A DNA stretch of 64,000 bases from Corallium rubrum (lineage: Eukaryota; Cnidaria; Anthozoa; Scleralcyonacea; Coralliidae): contig OZ036001.1 in assembly GCA_964035015.1 (NCBI GenBank), positions 12,887,915-12,951,914 on the forward strand. The letters are read 5' to 3'. A program made the position numbers and the translations under genes. The notes beneath the pieces were generated by a model. That model made no database searches, was not told where the DNA came from, and worked only from the letters and a program-made list of their open reading frames with translations. Shown here in pieces: positions 11,140 through 21,429 of this stretch. Position 1 is the first letter of the stretch. The number at the start of each line of letters is the position of its first letter.

Positions 11140-11588
11140 ATAATAAAGTGTGTGTTACTATACCATACTTGACGCTATATTAAAGAAAATGTTAAAGTTC
11201 CCTAAAATCAAACGTTAGGGTGCAGTGTCATATTAGATAATAGTTCTCCATGGTACTTTGTTGGCCTAATAAACGATGAATGTAAATTGTTTCATGCTGC
11301 AACTCTCAACATTTTAAATCACCTGGTGTGCTGCTGTCTTGACCTTTAAAGTCTTTTAAAGTGTACTCCATGGCGCGATTATTGAAGAAAATTTAGCACG
11401 CGTGCGTTCGAGAAAATTTAGTCCCGGATATTCCGCGGTCTGGTGTCAAATGCCCCACGTCCCGCGGCTCGGTGTGAAATGCCCTACCCCTACAGCGGTT
11501 TAAAAGGTCAAATTTCCCACTCCCGGGATAGGTAAGGGTGTCGAATGCCTGGGGTATGCCCAGGGGATGTTAACAGTATAAATTGATC
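10546..11588. mobile_element. TIR element with ATCAATTTGTACTGTTAACA ends
   Basis: About 40 bp at each end are inverted copies (TACTGTTAACATCCCC and GGGGATGTTAACAGTA). Subterminal repeats such as TCAAATGCCCCA occur at both ends. It is about 1.04 kb without a transposase. It hosts a LINE tail at about 10860-11145. Confidence 0.65.
10860..11145 (+). mobile_element. 3' end of a LINE with (ATT)n tail
   Basis: The sequence ends CTGGTTAAATAAAGTGTT followed by about ten ATT units. A 3' terminus ending in a short microsatellite is characteristic of CR1/L2-type LINEs. Only the 3' fragment is present and there is no reverse transcriptase here. Confidence 0.5.
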
Positions 11589-11748
11589 GGCGCATTACCC
11601 GAGGCATGGGGGTGTGAAAACTGCTGTTGGCAAATGAAACCTTTGTCGGCAAATCTTTTTTCGGCAAGACTGCAAATTACCATTCGAAAGCACCATAATC
11701 ACAAGATATACAGCAGAGGAACTGAGGTGTGAGGAACTATAGTTATTT

Positions 11749-11882
11749 GCACTAGAATCGCAAGGTCGTTGGTTCAATTCCTGCCGGAAGGCCTGTGTAG
11801 TTGCATTTTTCGCAACTGGTCCCGGTTTGGTCTCAAAATGTATATATTCTACACTCGAATTTTCCTTCACCCAAAATCCTTA
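11749..11882 (+). mobile_element. tRNA-derived SINE, 5'-truncated copy
   Basis: It carries the B-box-like GGTTCAATTCC followed by TGCCGGAAGGCCTG and the tail TTTTCCTTCACCCAAAATCC. The fuller copy at 39047-39216 has the matching A box. The head of the element is absent here. Confidence 0.65.
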
Positions 11883-12540
11883 GAACACGCTATAGTTATA
11901 AATACACTTTTTGCTACCTTAAAGATTATCGTTGCTACTTGCTTTTATCCAAGGTGTCGCTTTCTTCTCGTTAATGAAATGTGCCGCCATTTTGTTTTCT
12001 GGAACATGGAATGTAGTCGTAGATGTCTAACGCTTCGGGTGAAGGCCCTTCGCTCTAAACGTTAGACCTCAACAATTAACATTCCATGGTTCAGCAGTAA
12101 TTATATTACTATGTTAGACCGTATTTTTTGAAGAACTGATTGAAACTTAACCGAGGTCAAAACTATAGAAAGAGTACTCAGAGTAGGCTATTCTTTTGAA
12201 GCCAATATAACTATAGTTCCATCTTTCCTATAAGACAGTCAGAGTTTCTGGTAGCTTGGTCATTTTAAGATAATCTTGACAATTTTCATGTCACCTAATG
12301 ACATACTATTTAATATTTTGAAACAGACTGGTTTCTTTCCATGTCCCTTGTAAATCTTAAATCGGCATTTTCCTAACCTTTAAACAATGTTTATATAAAG
12401 AACCACTGCAGCGCTGCCAAAATGGCTGCTATTAATGATGTCACATCACTACCTGCCATGTACGACCACCTGTCAGTTACGACCACTTTTACCTGGCAAC
12501 AGGGGTGGTCATAAAACTCAGGTTCTACCGTAGTTACAAA

Positions 12541-13080
12541 AAAAAAGTAACTGCTCAACCTGGTTTCCATTGTCCTAATCATCTCAATCACCCCAATTAC
12601 CCAAATCTCTCCAATCAGATTAGAGATTCAATTGGGACAACTGGCAGCGTTTCAGGTTTTTGTGAAAGGGTCTGGAGAATGAAATTGATGACCTGGAGAA
12701 TCAGGGCTGGAGAATCAGGGCTGAAGGCCCTGCATGGTCTCCGGAGGACCATCCTGCTAGGGAGGTCCTGGGGCATGCCCCCTGGGAAATTTTGAAGCTC
12801 TCAAATGCCATTTCCAGTCATTTCAGAGGTAAGAAATACACTTCACTACACTTCAAGGTTGTCTGCATTTGGCCACCATATTGAATTCTACCACACTGGA
12901 GATCGGATTGTCCAGCCCTGATTCTCCAGGTCATCAATTTCATTCTCCAGACCCTTTCACAAAAACCTGAAACACTGCCAGTTGTCCCAATTGAATCTCT
13001 AATCTGATTGGAGAGATTTGGGTAATTGGGGTGATTGAGATGATCAGGACAATGGAAACCAGGCGGAGCAGTTACTTTTT
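12541..13080. repeat. Inverted repeat, about 170-bp arms
   Basis: Positions 12541-12712 and 12912-13080 are near-identical reverse complements (for example GAGATTCAATTGGGACAACT), separated by about 200 bp. The frames at 12505-12795 and 12818-13240 translate the two arms and are not genes. Confidence 0.85.
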
Positions 13081-15007
13081 CTGAACCCCATTTACACTCT
13101 TCCACGTTTCCCATATTTTCACAATACAAACCACAGAACTCCTTTTTCCCTAAAAATCCCTCCTGAAGAAGACTGTAAAAAACGCGTCGAGGGTTGCCGG
13201 CTTTACAGAAAAATACCTTTCCTTGCACATTCCTATCCATTCACCCTAATACTCTTCACGCTCCCCTTATCTCACTCTTTTTCATACTCTATACTCTTCC
13301 TTATACCCTTACTAATATTTAATTCGCTCAATTTCATTTTATATATACGATATATACACATACTGTATATATCTCCTTAGTTAGTTCATTTCAGTTATCC
13401 TCCAATGCGATGGTTCTGCTTAAGCTCCTAGCCTGTATTGTTTGATAATGTGTATTACACACAATGTTTAACACCAGTGTGGGTCCAATTACCTATCTAT
13501 CAATGAAAAGTACTATACCGGGGTTTAGTCGTCTGCGGCGCAGGCTAGAGTCCGGTAATGGCATTCAATATTGCATGTATTACCACCCACCTTAAATATT
13601 GTTACACAACAATGATTTTGTTACAAGTTGAAAAATTTCATTGAAAAAAGTAGACTCCAGTTCTGCTTACTGCAACATGCGAATTCAACTTGCAACAAAA
13701 TCATTGTTGTGTGACAATGTAACAACAGCTGGGCCAAGTACCAGAGTGCATTCCATGTCAACCCCACACTGAAGATAAGCCACAGGTGTTCAGGTGCTGC
13801 ACCAAGGGAGGTCAAGAACTCACACCGGCGCCGGCACCACCCACTGACTTGTATAGTTGTATGGCTGTATATGTGCGCCAACTGCAGTGTGATTGTGCAC
13901 CAGCACACCGAGCACTTTTGAAATTCACGCCGAAGATCTTCGGCGTGACCTACATGGAATGCACCCTGGGCCAAGTAGAGTTTATTCAACTTGCAATGCA
14001 ACAATGTTACTAGCAATTTGTCACTCGTATTTAATACTTCACCTTTATTGCTGGGTTGTACGTTACATCATGGCACTGATGGCTGCCATGTTGGTTGTAT
14101 TGTACCTACCAACCAACCAACCAACGAACATGGCTGCTGACAGTCTTTGTCAGTGACAGTGTCATGACATTACAACCTTTATATAGCTCCGGTAGCTCCC
14201 CATCCGGAAGATTTTCCAGCAGCTCAATGCTCTGCTAATTAATAAGCGCCAGACGATTTTATCCATCTCTGGGGAAGCCCTCGGACAGGAATGAGTTGTA
14301 AACTCTCTAACTCTTTCCTGTCCGAATCGGTATTTGCTATTTTATTCTGGCTAACGCCAGACGATTTTATTCACCAGCCCTTTGGCCCCTTTGAGCTTGA
14401 CAAGCTTACCTTTCACGAAAACGTTTTCAACGTGGAAATAAAGGTATTCTTCTTCGTCACTTTTAGTGTCGGAGTCCATAAAAAATAATCAGATGAATAC
14501 ATCGATAAACAAATATAGTCTTCGACAAAGTCAACAACTGCAGCAAACAAGCGATATTTTCTATTAAGAAAATGGAGCCCGCAGTTTGGTTGGGCAGTGG
14601 GTTTCAACGGCGGGAACCATCATCCTAGAACAGTTCTTATAACGAAATACTGACGTTTAGTGTTTATAGCGAGCCATAAGAACGTCTTTGAAGGAGACTA
14701 GGCGGAGTCCTCCATCAGAGTAAAATGTGGCTTGTACTTGAAACGTCGGTATTTCTTTATAGGATCTCTCTGTTGTTTTTTTTCCCTAGCTTTGAAACAA
14801 GGTCACAAAAAACAATTATTGAGTTTGATGGTTTGGAACAGAATAAGGGCTTCAAAGGTTTGGCGGTATTTTTCGGTAGTATAAATTATTCTTTTGTAAT
14901 TCTAGTTATCGCCATATTAAACACGAACGCCTGCAACGCAGGCTAGAAATATGCGATCGGGTTTCGAGTGATGTTAGGTAACGTTACCTAGGAAACCCCA
15001 AACAAAC
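13081..15007. other. Intergenic, repeat-derived, no gene recognised
   Basis: It contains an inverted block (about 13690-13760 against 13950-14010), a run of CCAA units at 14108-14122, and fragments of the small MITE (GCTAACGCCAGACGATTTTA at 14350). The frame at 14725-14946 has a hydrophobic C-terminus but no family features. No exon is supported. Confidence 0.4.
13926..13947. repeat. Perfect 22-bp palindrome
   Basis: CACGCCGAAG followed directly by ATCTTCGGCGTG reads the same on both strands. It lies at the right-hand edge of an inverted block, so it may be the apex of a foldback repeat. It could also bind a dimeric factor. Confidence 0.7.
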
Positions 15008-15100
15008 ATGGCGGACGAAACCACAAAATTGAAACGCTTACAGTACACAATGGATAATGGAGATCTAGAAGACAGATGCATGCTGAAAACTGGAGGATAG
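15008..15100 (+). CDS. Upstream ORF (30 codons) before the coiled-coil gene
   Basis: The first ATG upstream of the main start lies in a strong context (ACATGGCGG) and encodes MADETTKLKRLQYTMDNGDL and ten more residues before TAG. If the transcript begins further left, this uORF would reduce translation of the 684-residue protein. It could also be the start of an unrecognised spliced 5' exon. No suitable donor site was seen. Confidence 0.3.
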   Translation: MADETTKLKRLQYTMDNGDLEDRCMLKTGG

Positions 15101-15232
15101 CAGTCTGGTCCGACAGTGAGAGATCCAGTGATCCCATCGCTTCTAATATAGCACAAACTATTACAAAGAAAGAGCTACGTTAACTCGTTAAGACTTTGTG
15201 AACTGTACCATTTAACGACACGTAAAGAAATC

Positions 15233-17287
15233 ATGTCCGAAAGTGGCTCAAGTAAAGACGAACTGCATCTCTTGCAATATATCGTGAAGGATGTCAGTCG
15301 AGATATTGCTACGCAAATTTCTGACACCAATTCTACCGAAGATGAGAATACCACAAGTCAATCGACAACAGGTTTGTTTCCGAAGGAAAATGTCTCGAAT
15401 TCAGCACTAGAAACAAGAGGTCTAAATAATCCTAATTCATCTATCAGATTGTTTATTGTGCCTGACCGGAATAGTGTTACGGAGTGTTCTGCCAGTTCTG
15501 GGTTAAAATTATCGCTGCAGAAGCCTTCAGATGGCCGTGAAGCCAATTCCTTTTGTATTTCAATAGCTTCCTCACCGGACGACTACCGTTTAAACACAAC
15601 GGCTTCCAGACGTCCGAAGAGTTCTGTGAAATCTCAAACGCCAAACACTAAGGAAAAGAAGAAGGGTTTGAGGTTGGAGGCATCCAGGAGCCTCGAGAGA
15701 ACTGAGAACAATTTCTTAACCGAGCATCAATTGATGTGCTCTGAAAATCCGAGTGTGGTCGCTTGGTTGAAGTTGAAGAACTTCGAGGAGAAGCAGAAAC
15801 GCAGAGCGAAGAGACGTGAGAAAAGAGAGTTGAGGAAAGTCACGAGCGACGAAGCCGAGAAAAGAGAAAGGCGCGAAAAGGAAAGCGAGATGAGGTTCGC
15901 TCTTTGGCTGCGCGCGAAGAAAAGTGACGCGAAACGCGCGTGGCGAGAAAATCGCGCGAAACGAAGAGTGGATGCCGCCGAGGAAAGGCAACAGATGTTT
16001 CCGATTTCAAGTGAGGACATTCCTCCTCCAAATTATACTGCTGTGCCGAGTTTTAAAGGTACGCAAGCATTGACCGAAGGTCTGGAATCTTTAAGTATCG
16101 GGGAATTAGCTGAGGTGCGAAATAACGACGTTAAAGAAATTACGACATTAAAGGGACGGGGAAGGATGAATGGGCCTCAAACCAGCAGGTTTGTACAAAG
16201 TGGGGGTTGCACTCCGACTACGGAACGCGTTCATTTGGAAGAAAGGCCAAACACTGCAACTGGACGGATGAAAAGTGATAGTGGTAACGAGGACAATAAG
16301 GGACCACACGGGATCACGTATGACGCTTGGGTGGCAAGGAAACGAAAGGATAAGAAAGTAAGGCCAACCACTGCGAGCGGGCAGCTGACTAATAGTGGTA
16401 AACAGGATAATAAAGGATCAAACGGGATCACGTATAACGCTTGGATGGCGCAAAAACGCCGGAAAAACAAGCAAGTTAGGCCAAGTACTGCGAGTGAGCG
16501 ACTAACTGCTGAGACTGATCGGGACAGTGAGGGATCAAAAAGGATCACCTATGAGGCTTGGATGGAGAGGAAGCGGTACGAAGACAAAGAGAAGGCCAAA
16601 CAAAGAAAGCGAGAGGTCGTGGATGATGCTCTGACAGCAGGAATATTGAAAGTCGCACGTAAACGGGTTGAGAATATCGGGGAAGGTAAAAAGGTGCTTG
16701 ATACTGGCATGCCAAAATGGAGGGCGAAGAACAAAGTTAGGAGCATGTCCGGGGATAAAACCCGGGATACTCCGAACCCTTGGAGGGAATACGTGATGCG
16801 ACCTGACAGTGAGGAAAGCAAAACTTCTACAAATATCCAGAACACTTCGGAGAAAAATGTGGAAGTTCAGGGCGGCGATAGTCCCAAAAGTGGGGGAGTC
16901 AACACAATTCGAAAAAATGGTCACACGATTAAGTCCGACTCAAACGACTTTGAATCAGCGGGAAGACTACGTGAATCGGATTACTCCGTTGCAAAAATAA
17001 TAAATGTTCCTGATACAATGTCAGATAACGTGCGATCGGAGCAGCTGGCAAGTGATACAGTTGAGGAGAATAGGACGCAAATAGCGAGTTCCGACGAGAA
17101 ATTCCGAATTGGCCGAAGATGCTCCGATGAAAAAACGATTCGCGACACCGAGCTGTTTAAAGATGTCGGAATACAGAGGAATGGACGATATGAAAAGACA
17201 ACTGTTAGGGACAATTATTTTGTGTACGGAGAAGGGCTTAACCCGCCCTCCATGACGCCAGCCAAATGGGAGCCCGGAGATGAATAA
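15233..17287 (+). CDS. Intronless coiled-coil protein with W..KR repeats (CCDC181/CCDC34/MAP9-like?)
   Basis: A single 684-residue frame, highly charged and predicted to be largely disordered or helical. Residues about 1-150 are Ser/Thr-rich. Residues about 165-250 are an Arg/Lys/Glu helix with two blocks of the type WLKLKNFEEKQ and WLRAKKSDAKR. Residues about 335-455 hold three tandem copies of a 38-39 residue unit: RP-x-TA at the start, then ITY-x-AW-x-x-(R/Q)KR. The tail is acidic/basic and ends PAKWEPGDE. Repeated aromatic-x-x-W(L/M)-x-x-K(K/R) blocks occur in ciliary and microtubule-associated proteins such as CCDC181, CCDC34 and MAP9, so a cilium or microtubule role is a guess. No membrane segment or enzyme motif is visible. 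The start at 15233 is the first in-frame ATG. Codon use and length support a real gene despite the lack of introns, which could mean retroposition. Confidence 0.75.
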   Translation: MSESGSSKDELHLLQYIVKDVSRDIATQISDTNSTEDENTTSQSTTGLFPKENVSNSALETRGLNNPNSSIRLFIVPDRNSVTECSASSGLKLSLQKPSDGREANSFCISIASSPDDYRLNTTASRRPKSSVKSQTPNTKEKKKGLRLEASRSLERTENNFLTEHQLMCSENPSVVAWLKLKNFEEKQKRRAKRREKRELRKVTSDEAEKRERREKESEMRFALWLRAKKSDAKRAWRENRAKRRVDAAEERQQMFPISSEDIPPPNYTAVPSFKGTQALTEGLESLSIGELAEVRNNDVKEITTLKGRGRMNGPQTSRFVQSGGCTPTTERVHLEERPNTATGRMKSDSGNEDNKGPHGITYDAWVARKRKDKKVRPTTASGQLTNSGKQDNKGSNGITYNAWMAQKRRKNKQVRPSTASERLTAETDRDSEGSKRITYEAWMERKRYEDKEKAKQRKREVVDDALTAGILKVARKRVENIGEGKKVLDTGMPKWRAKNKVRSMSGDKTRDTPNPWREYVMRPDSEESKTSTNIQNTSEKNVEVQGGDSPKSGGVNTIRKNGHTIKSDSNDFESAGRLRESDYSVAKIINVPDTMSDNVRSEQLASDTVEENRTQIASSDEKFRIGRRCSDEKTIRDTELFKDVGIQRNGRYEKTTVRDNYFVYGEGLNPPSMTPAKWEPGDE

Positions 17288-17350
17288 TGGGAGCCTGGAG
17301 ATGAATAATGGGAGCCCGGAGATGAATAATGGGAGCCCGGAGACGAATAA
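17267..17350 (+). repeat. Four tandem 21-bp units, each ending in a stop codon
   Basis: The unit TGGGAGCCCGGAGATGAATA plus A encodes WEPGDE-stop. The first copy is the true C-terminus of the upstream gene. Three more copies follow in the same frame (17288-17308, 17309-17329, 17330-17350) with only two substitutions. Confidence 0.95.
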
Positions 17351-17645
17351 TGGTTGCGCGGTGTCCGTGCAATAAGGGAGATGGTCTTTTTGCGGGCCTC
17401 GGTGACTATAACTAGCTTAGTTAACTTATAACTACCTGTAGCTTGGTAATGATAACTGCAAGCGGTAATAACTGAAGCGGTAATAATATAAAATAATTTA
17501 ATTAATTTGTTCTCCCAAAATTTCACTTCTGTTTCTATAACTTCTATAATTTTATGGAAACACGGAAAATGTTTTCCGTGGATTAAGCCTTAAGGTAAAA
17601 TCGTCTAATCCTAAATTCTAGATGAAAGGGTATGTTGGAAAATTA

Positions 17646-18023
17646 GGGCCTGTTTTTATGATCCCGCGGTATACCGGAATCCCGGTCAAGCGGGACAAAT
17701 ATCTTTCCAAATAAACGCAATATCCCAGTAGATCGGGATTGAATATTATCGTCAGAATTTCGTCCAAACGGTCAGGTCTGGAGACAAAAAACTGACTGAA
17801 TAAAGGTGAAATAACTTCTAACATAGTACAATTAGGGTGAGTTTTTGCTTTTTTGGTCCATTTCCTTAAATTCCCGCGCTTTTTGATCCAGCAGGATGAA
17901 CTTCATCCCGGTCAAGCGGGACGTCGCGATCTTCATATAAACATAAACAACTTATCTACAAGCCGGGATCTCGGTACACCGAGACATCCCAGTATACTGT
18001 GCCGGGATCAGAGAAACAGGCCC
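17646..18023. mobile_element. MITE with GGGCCTGTTT ends
   Basis: The termini GGGCCTGTTTTTATGATCCC and CGGGATCAGAGAAACAGGCCC are inverted copies. Subterminal GGGAT/CCGGG motifs repeat inside. It ends 20 bp before the alpha-galactosidase stop codon, so it probably forms that gene's 3' untranslated region. No clear target duplication was seen. Confidence 0.75.
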
Positions 18024-18043
18024 TTCAGTTCAACTCATTCAAA

Positions 18044-18514
18044 TTACATAAACATATTTATGAAATTATCAATTATGTCTTCGTTTGGCCGAAATCTGCC
18101 GAACATCACTCCATGTGATTCGACATTGGTTGAATAAGTGCCCTTAAACGTCCCAACATTTTTATGTTTCCAGATATCGTAAACAACGAAACTACTCTCC
18201 TCTTCCCAGCCAAGATCCTGTGCGGCGACTTTAATCACAGCCGACGTGAGCCCGCGGTTTAGCAAGACCGCCGCTACACTCCCGTCCTTTAATGGTCCGG
18301 CCCAGACCTCTAGGTCATCCTCGGCGCGGACCTTGTGTCCCTGAATGCCGAGAGGGTCCTGGTTCACAGCGATGGCGTCCTCGTTGGTGAGGATGCGCGT
18401 TGTGTCTGCGGACATGTTGCGGAGATCGCAGCCAATGAGAAGCGGGGCCTTCATGAGACACCAAAGACTGAAGTGTGCGATGTATTCAGTGGTTGACATC
18501 CCGCCATTACCAAC
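18044..18514 (-). CDS. GH27 alpha-galactosidase, exon 4 (C-terminal)
   Basis: The exon starts after CATAG|GTTGG, phase 0, and ends with TAA (18046-18044). It reads VGNGGMSTTEY, then HFSLWCLMKAPLLIGCDLRN, and IAVNQDPLGIQGHKV. These are the conserved last barrel strands of GH27 enzymes (LW..M.APL..G.DLR and A(V/I)NQDPLG). The remaining 100 residues form the C-terminal beta-sandwich. With the three upstream exons the protein is 393 residues, against about 430 for human GLA and 411 for NAGA. No polyadenylation signal was seen before the adjacent MITE. Confidence 0.9.
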   Translation of the reverse strand, partial: VGNGGMSTTEYIAHFSLWCLMKAPLLIGCDLRNMSADTTRILTNEDAIAVNQDPLGIQGHKVRAEDDLEVWAGPLKDGSVAAVLLNRGLTSAVIKVAAQDLGWEEESSFVVYDIWKHKNVGTFKGTYSTNVESHGVMFGRFRPNEDIIDNFINMFM

Positions 18515-18842
18515 CTATGACATTAAATAACAGATATATTATACTTAACAATTCAATTATTCGCTCTCAATTTCTCGCTCCGCTCTCGTCAACTACTCCT
18601 CCATTGAAATTGAGAGCAAATAATCTAATTGTTTTAGTAGAGCCTGACTTGTGTCTTTATTCGTCCGGATTATTTAACAAAAAGAACAAAGCATAACCAT
18701 TGTTTTACCATTGTTTCTGTGTGAAAACCAAGGTAAAACAAATTTTCCACTCCTCGTCACCTCCATGTTGTTTTACTGCTTGACCGCGCAGGTCCTGGTA
18801 CTCAATTTCCTACTCGCTACTCTTTGACTCGCTACTCTGGTC

Positions 18843-19419
18843 CTCTGATCTCTATGTACAACTGGATGGGCCATTGGGCCGGATTTTGCGTGCCAATTGT
18901 ATGATGACGTGACCACTACCCAAGATGGCTGCTACTGAAGTTCATAGCTTTCGTAGATTGAAAACAGACAAAAAGAGTTATTTTAAGAAAATTTAAACGA
19001 ATGTAAGAACACAAGAAGTACTTAATAAGGTTTAAGACGTTAATTTCTTGCATTTATTTCTGTTACTGAGCTATAAGTCTTTTATAGTAATCTTAATGCC
19101 TTAACAATATTTCGTGTTGTGTACTTGCCATCGTTTGACTGTATTTGTTGTTAAACAGTGAAAACTAAACGAACCGGCATCTGTTGTTTGCTTTACGGCT
19201 TTTCCGACTCCCCCGGCACTGCACACATAATATTCCTCCCCCCGTTAATCTGACCTTGCTGACGTCAAGATTGCTTATGCTAGTCAACTTTAGGATTGGG
19301 AACAAGTTCTAAGGCCGCATGCGTCATATGTTCCACTACGTAAGATGGCGGCGACTAGCACGAAATGTTTGACTGCTGGTCATAGGGAATGGCCTATCCA
19401 GTTTATTTAGAGATCAGTG
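18843..19419. mobile_element. hAT-like element in alpha-galactosidase intron 3
   Basis: It starts CTCTGATCTCTATGTACAAC and ends with the complementary TTTATTTAGAGATCAGTG. The flanks CTCTGGTC (18835-18842) and CTCTGATC (19420-19427) match at 7 of 8 bases. A relative is at 2118-2551. Confidence 0.7.
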
Positions 19420-20413
19420 CTCTGATCGCTAAGCGTTTTTTTCATTGGTTGTTAGCCATTATCTATTGTAGGACAGACACGACGTCATGCAGATCACGTC
19501 AGCTGACTTGCTTTTTTCCTTCTTCATGCCCCAAATGCACAGAAGACGTAACAACGTGGTAAGAACATCATCGACTGCGTCTCGTGGCAGGGATTATTTT
19601 AAGGAATTTTTATCGCTGCACAGAGCTGAAAAAGGCATAAAATCTAACTTCAGTAGCACGTTAAACAGCGATGGAGCACTGAGTAGCTCGGTAGCTCGTC
19701 AGTAATCAACTAGTCATACTGTCATAGTATACATAAGCGGCCCTCCTTTTCCCAATTTTTAATGATTTAATCCCTTTCGCACAGCATACATTCGCATTTT
19801 CAGAATAACAATGGTCAAACAGTAGCACATGGGCACAGACCACTGCACAGACGCATCGACCTGAGAGAAGCCTCAAGCATGAATTATGTTGGGTAGTCTG
19901 GCTAAATACATGTAGTAAGAACACTAGCCTAGGCTACACTCATGTATCTTGAAAGTTGAAATTAAGGGCATAAGGCTGTTAGTTTACGGTACGCTTAACG
20001 TTATCAGAAGATAGTGGACCAGGGTCCTTTAACTTATCGTCTTATTTGTGTATTTGCTAATTTAAATATTGATATTAAATAGTATATGTTGGAATGTAGT
20101 ATCTATACTGTGCCTTTGAACATAATTTCTGATGCAATCCTTTCACGAATAACACCCATTCTTAAATATTAAAGAAAAATCTATCACTGCACAAAACTGC
20201 GCTTATCACTGCACAAATCTCATTAATTATCACTGCACGTTAAAATAATCCCTGTCTCTGGGCACCTTTTTGTTCTTACCACGTCCTGACGTCATCTGTA
20301 CATCTATAACATTGCTGCCTCAAACTGGTAGACTAGCGACTAACTAGGAATGGCTCTGACTCATCTTCTCCACTCTTTTTAAGCCTGGTAAACTCGCCAA
20401 TAGCACGCAGTTA

Positions 20414-21006
20414 TAGGGATGGGCGATACTAGTACAAAATATCGATACCAACGATACTTACAAAAGTATCGATACTTTCGATACTCGCAAAAAGTATATA
20501 TTGGTAATTTCGATACCACTTGAGCCTACGATGTTTTTGGTCAGTATCTATGAAAATCGGTGAATACTTCATCATGCAGGGGTTGTATGATGCTGCTTTT
20601 AAATAAAAACACTGCCTCGTACCCAGGCGTCTCCACATACATATTTGCATACATATATACATTCATATTTACACGAAGTACTCCAATACTTCGTGTAAAT
20701 ATGAATGTATATGTATGTGGAGACGCCTGGATAGTTATCACTTATATATTTAGGAAAACATTGAACATGCACGTTAATATTGTTCAGTTTAAGATTTAAA
20801 ATCATAATGCAAATGTTTATGCAGCTGATAGACTGTTCCTTAACTTGTTATATTTGTTACTTTAATATTCTTCTTATTTTAAAAGTTATTTCAATCAAGG
20901 TAAAAATTGAAGTATCGGTATCGACTTTGGTATCGGTATCGACCAAAATTCTTAGTATCGGACTGGTATCGTATCGAACAAAAAAAGCTGGTATCGCCCA
21001 TCCCTA
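20414..21006. mobile_element. hAT-like element, perfect 8-bp target duplication
   Basis: The termini TAGGGATGGGCGATACTAG and CTGGTATCGCCCATCCCTA are typical of hAT elements. The 8-mer CGCAGTTA flanks both ends (20406-20413 and 21007-21014). Inside are many GTATCG subterminal motifs and a near-perfect palindrome at about 20627-20730. It lies in intron 3, ending 61 bp from the exon 3 donor. Confidence 0.9.
20627..20730. repeat. Long hairpin inside the hAT-like element
   Basis: GGCGTCTCCACATACATA on the left pairs with TATGTATGTGGAGACGCC on the right. About 48-bp arms meet at ACGAAGTACTCCAATACTTC. It is probably a younger foldback insertion or an internal duplication of the host element. Confidence 0.8.
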
Positions 21007-21074
21007 CGCAGTTAGCCGAGGTTAGACAAAAAGTGAGCCGAAAATACTATTCTGCACAGAGCCCAAATAAATAC

Positions 21075-21275
21075 CTCGAGCATGTCAGGGTCATTCCAAC
21101 CTGCTGGTTTAGCGTATTTCCACAACTTGTCATTCATATCCGCAATTGAGATCATCTTCTCCCAATTATCCTGGATGTCCCCCGTGGTCCTCCAGCTATT
21201 GCCCACATCACGTGCCCAAGTAGCTGGATCGTCAACGCCCCACTCGCACATGGAAAAGAAGATCGGTCTGCCGGT
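21075..21275 (-). CDS. GH27 alpha-galactosidase, exon 3
   Basis: Sixty-seven codons, phase 0 at both ends (acceptor GAAAG|ACC, donor CTCGAG|GTATTT). It encodes [20 protein letters not shown] and then [14 protein letters not shown]. The aspartate in WRTTGD (residue 203 of the joined protein) corresponds to the acid/base D231 of human GLA. The glutamate of CEW corresponds to E203 of GLA, which selects galactose. N-acetylgalactosaminidases carry serine there, so galactosidase activity is predicted. The form CEWG...DPATWA is closer to plant and fungal enzymes than to vertebrate GLA (CEWPLYMW). Confidence 0.9.
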
Positions 21276-21429
21276 CTTTCAAAGAAAAAGTACTATATTT
21301 AAAGTGATTTTCTGATAAAAATATTGTTGGCAATGTTTTTGCATAACCCTAAAGACGATATGGTACTTGGTAATCGTGCAAAGTTTCATTTCAAAATTCG
21401 CTGAAGAAAAAGTGATATTTTATGTGTGA

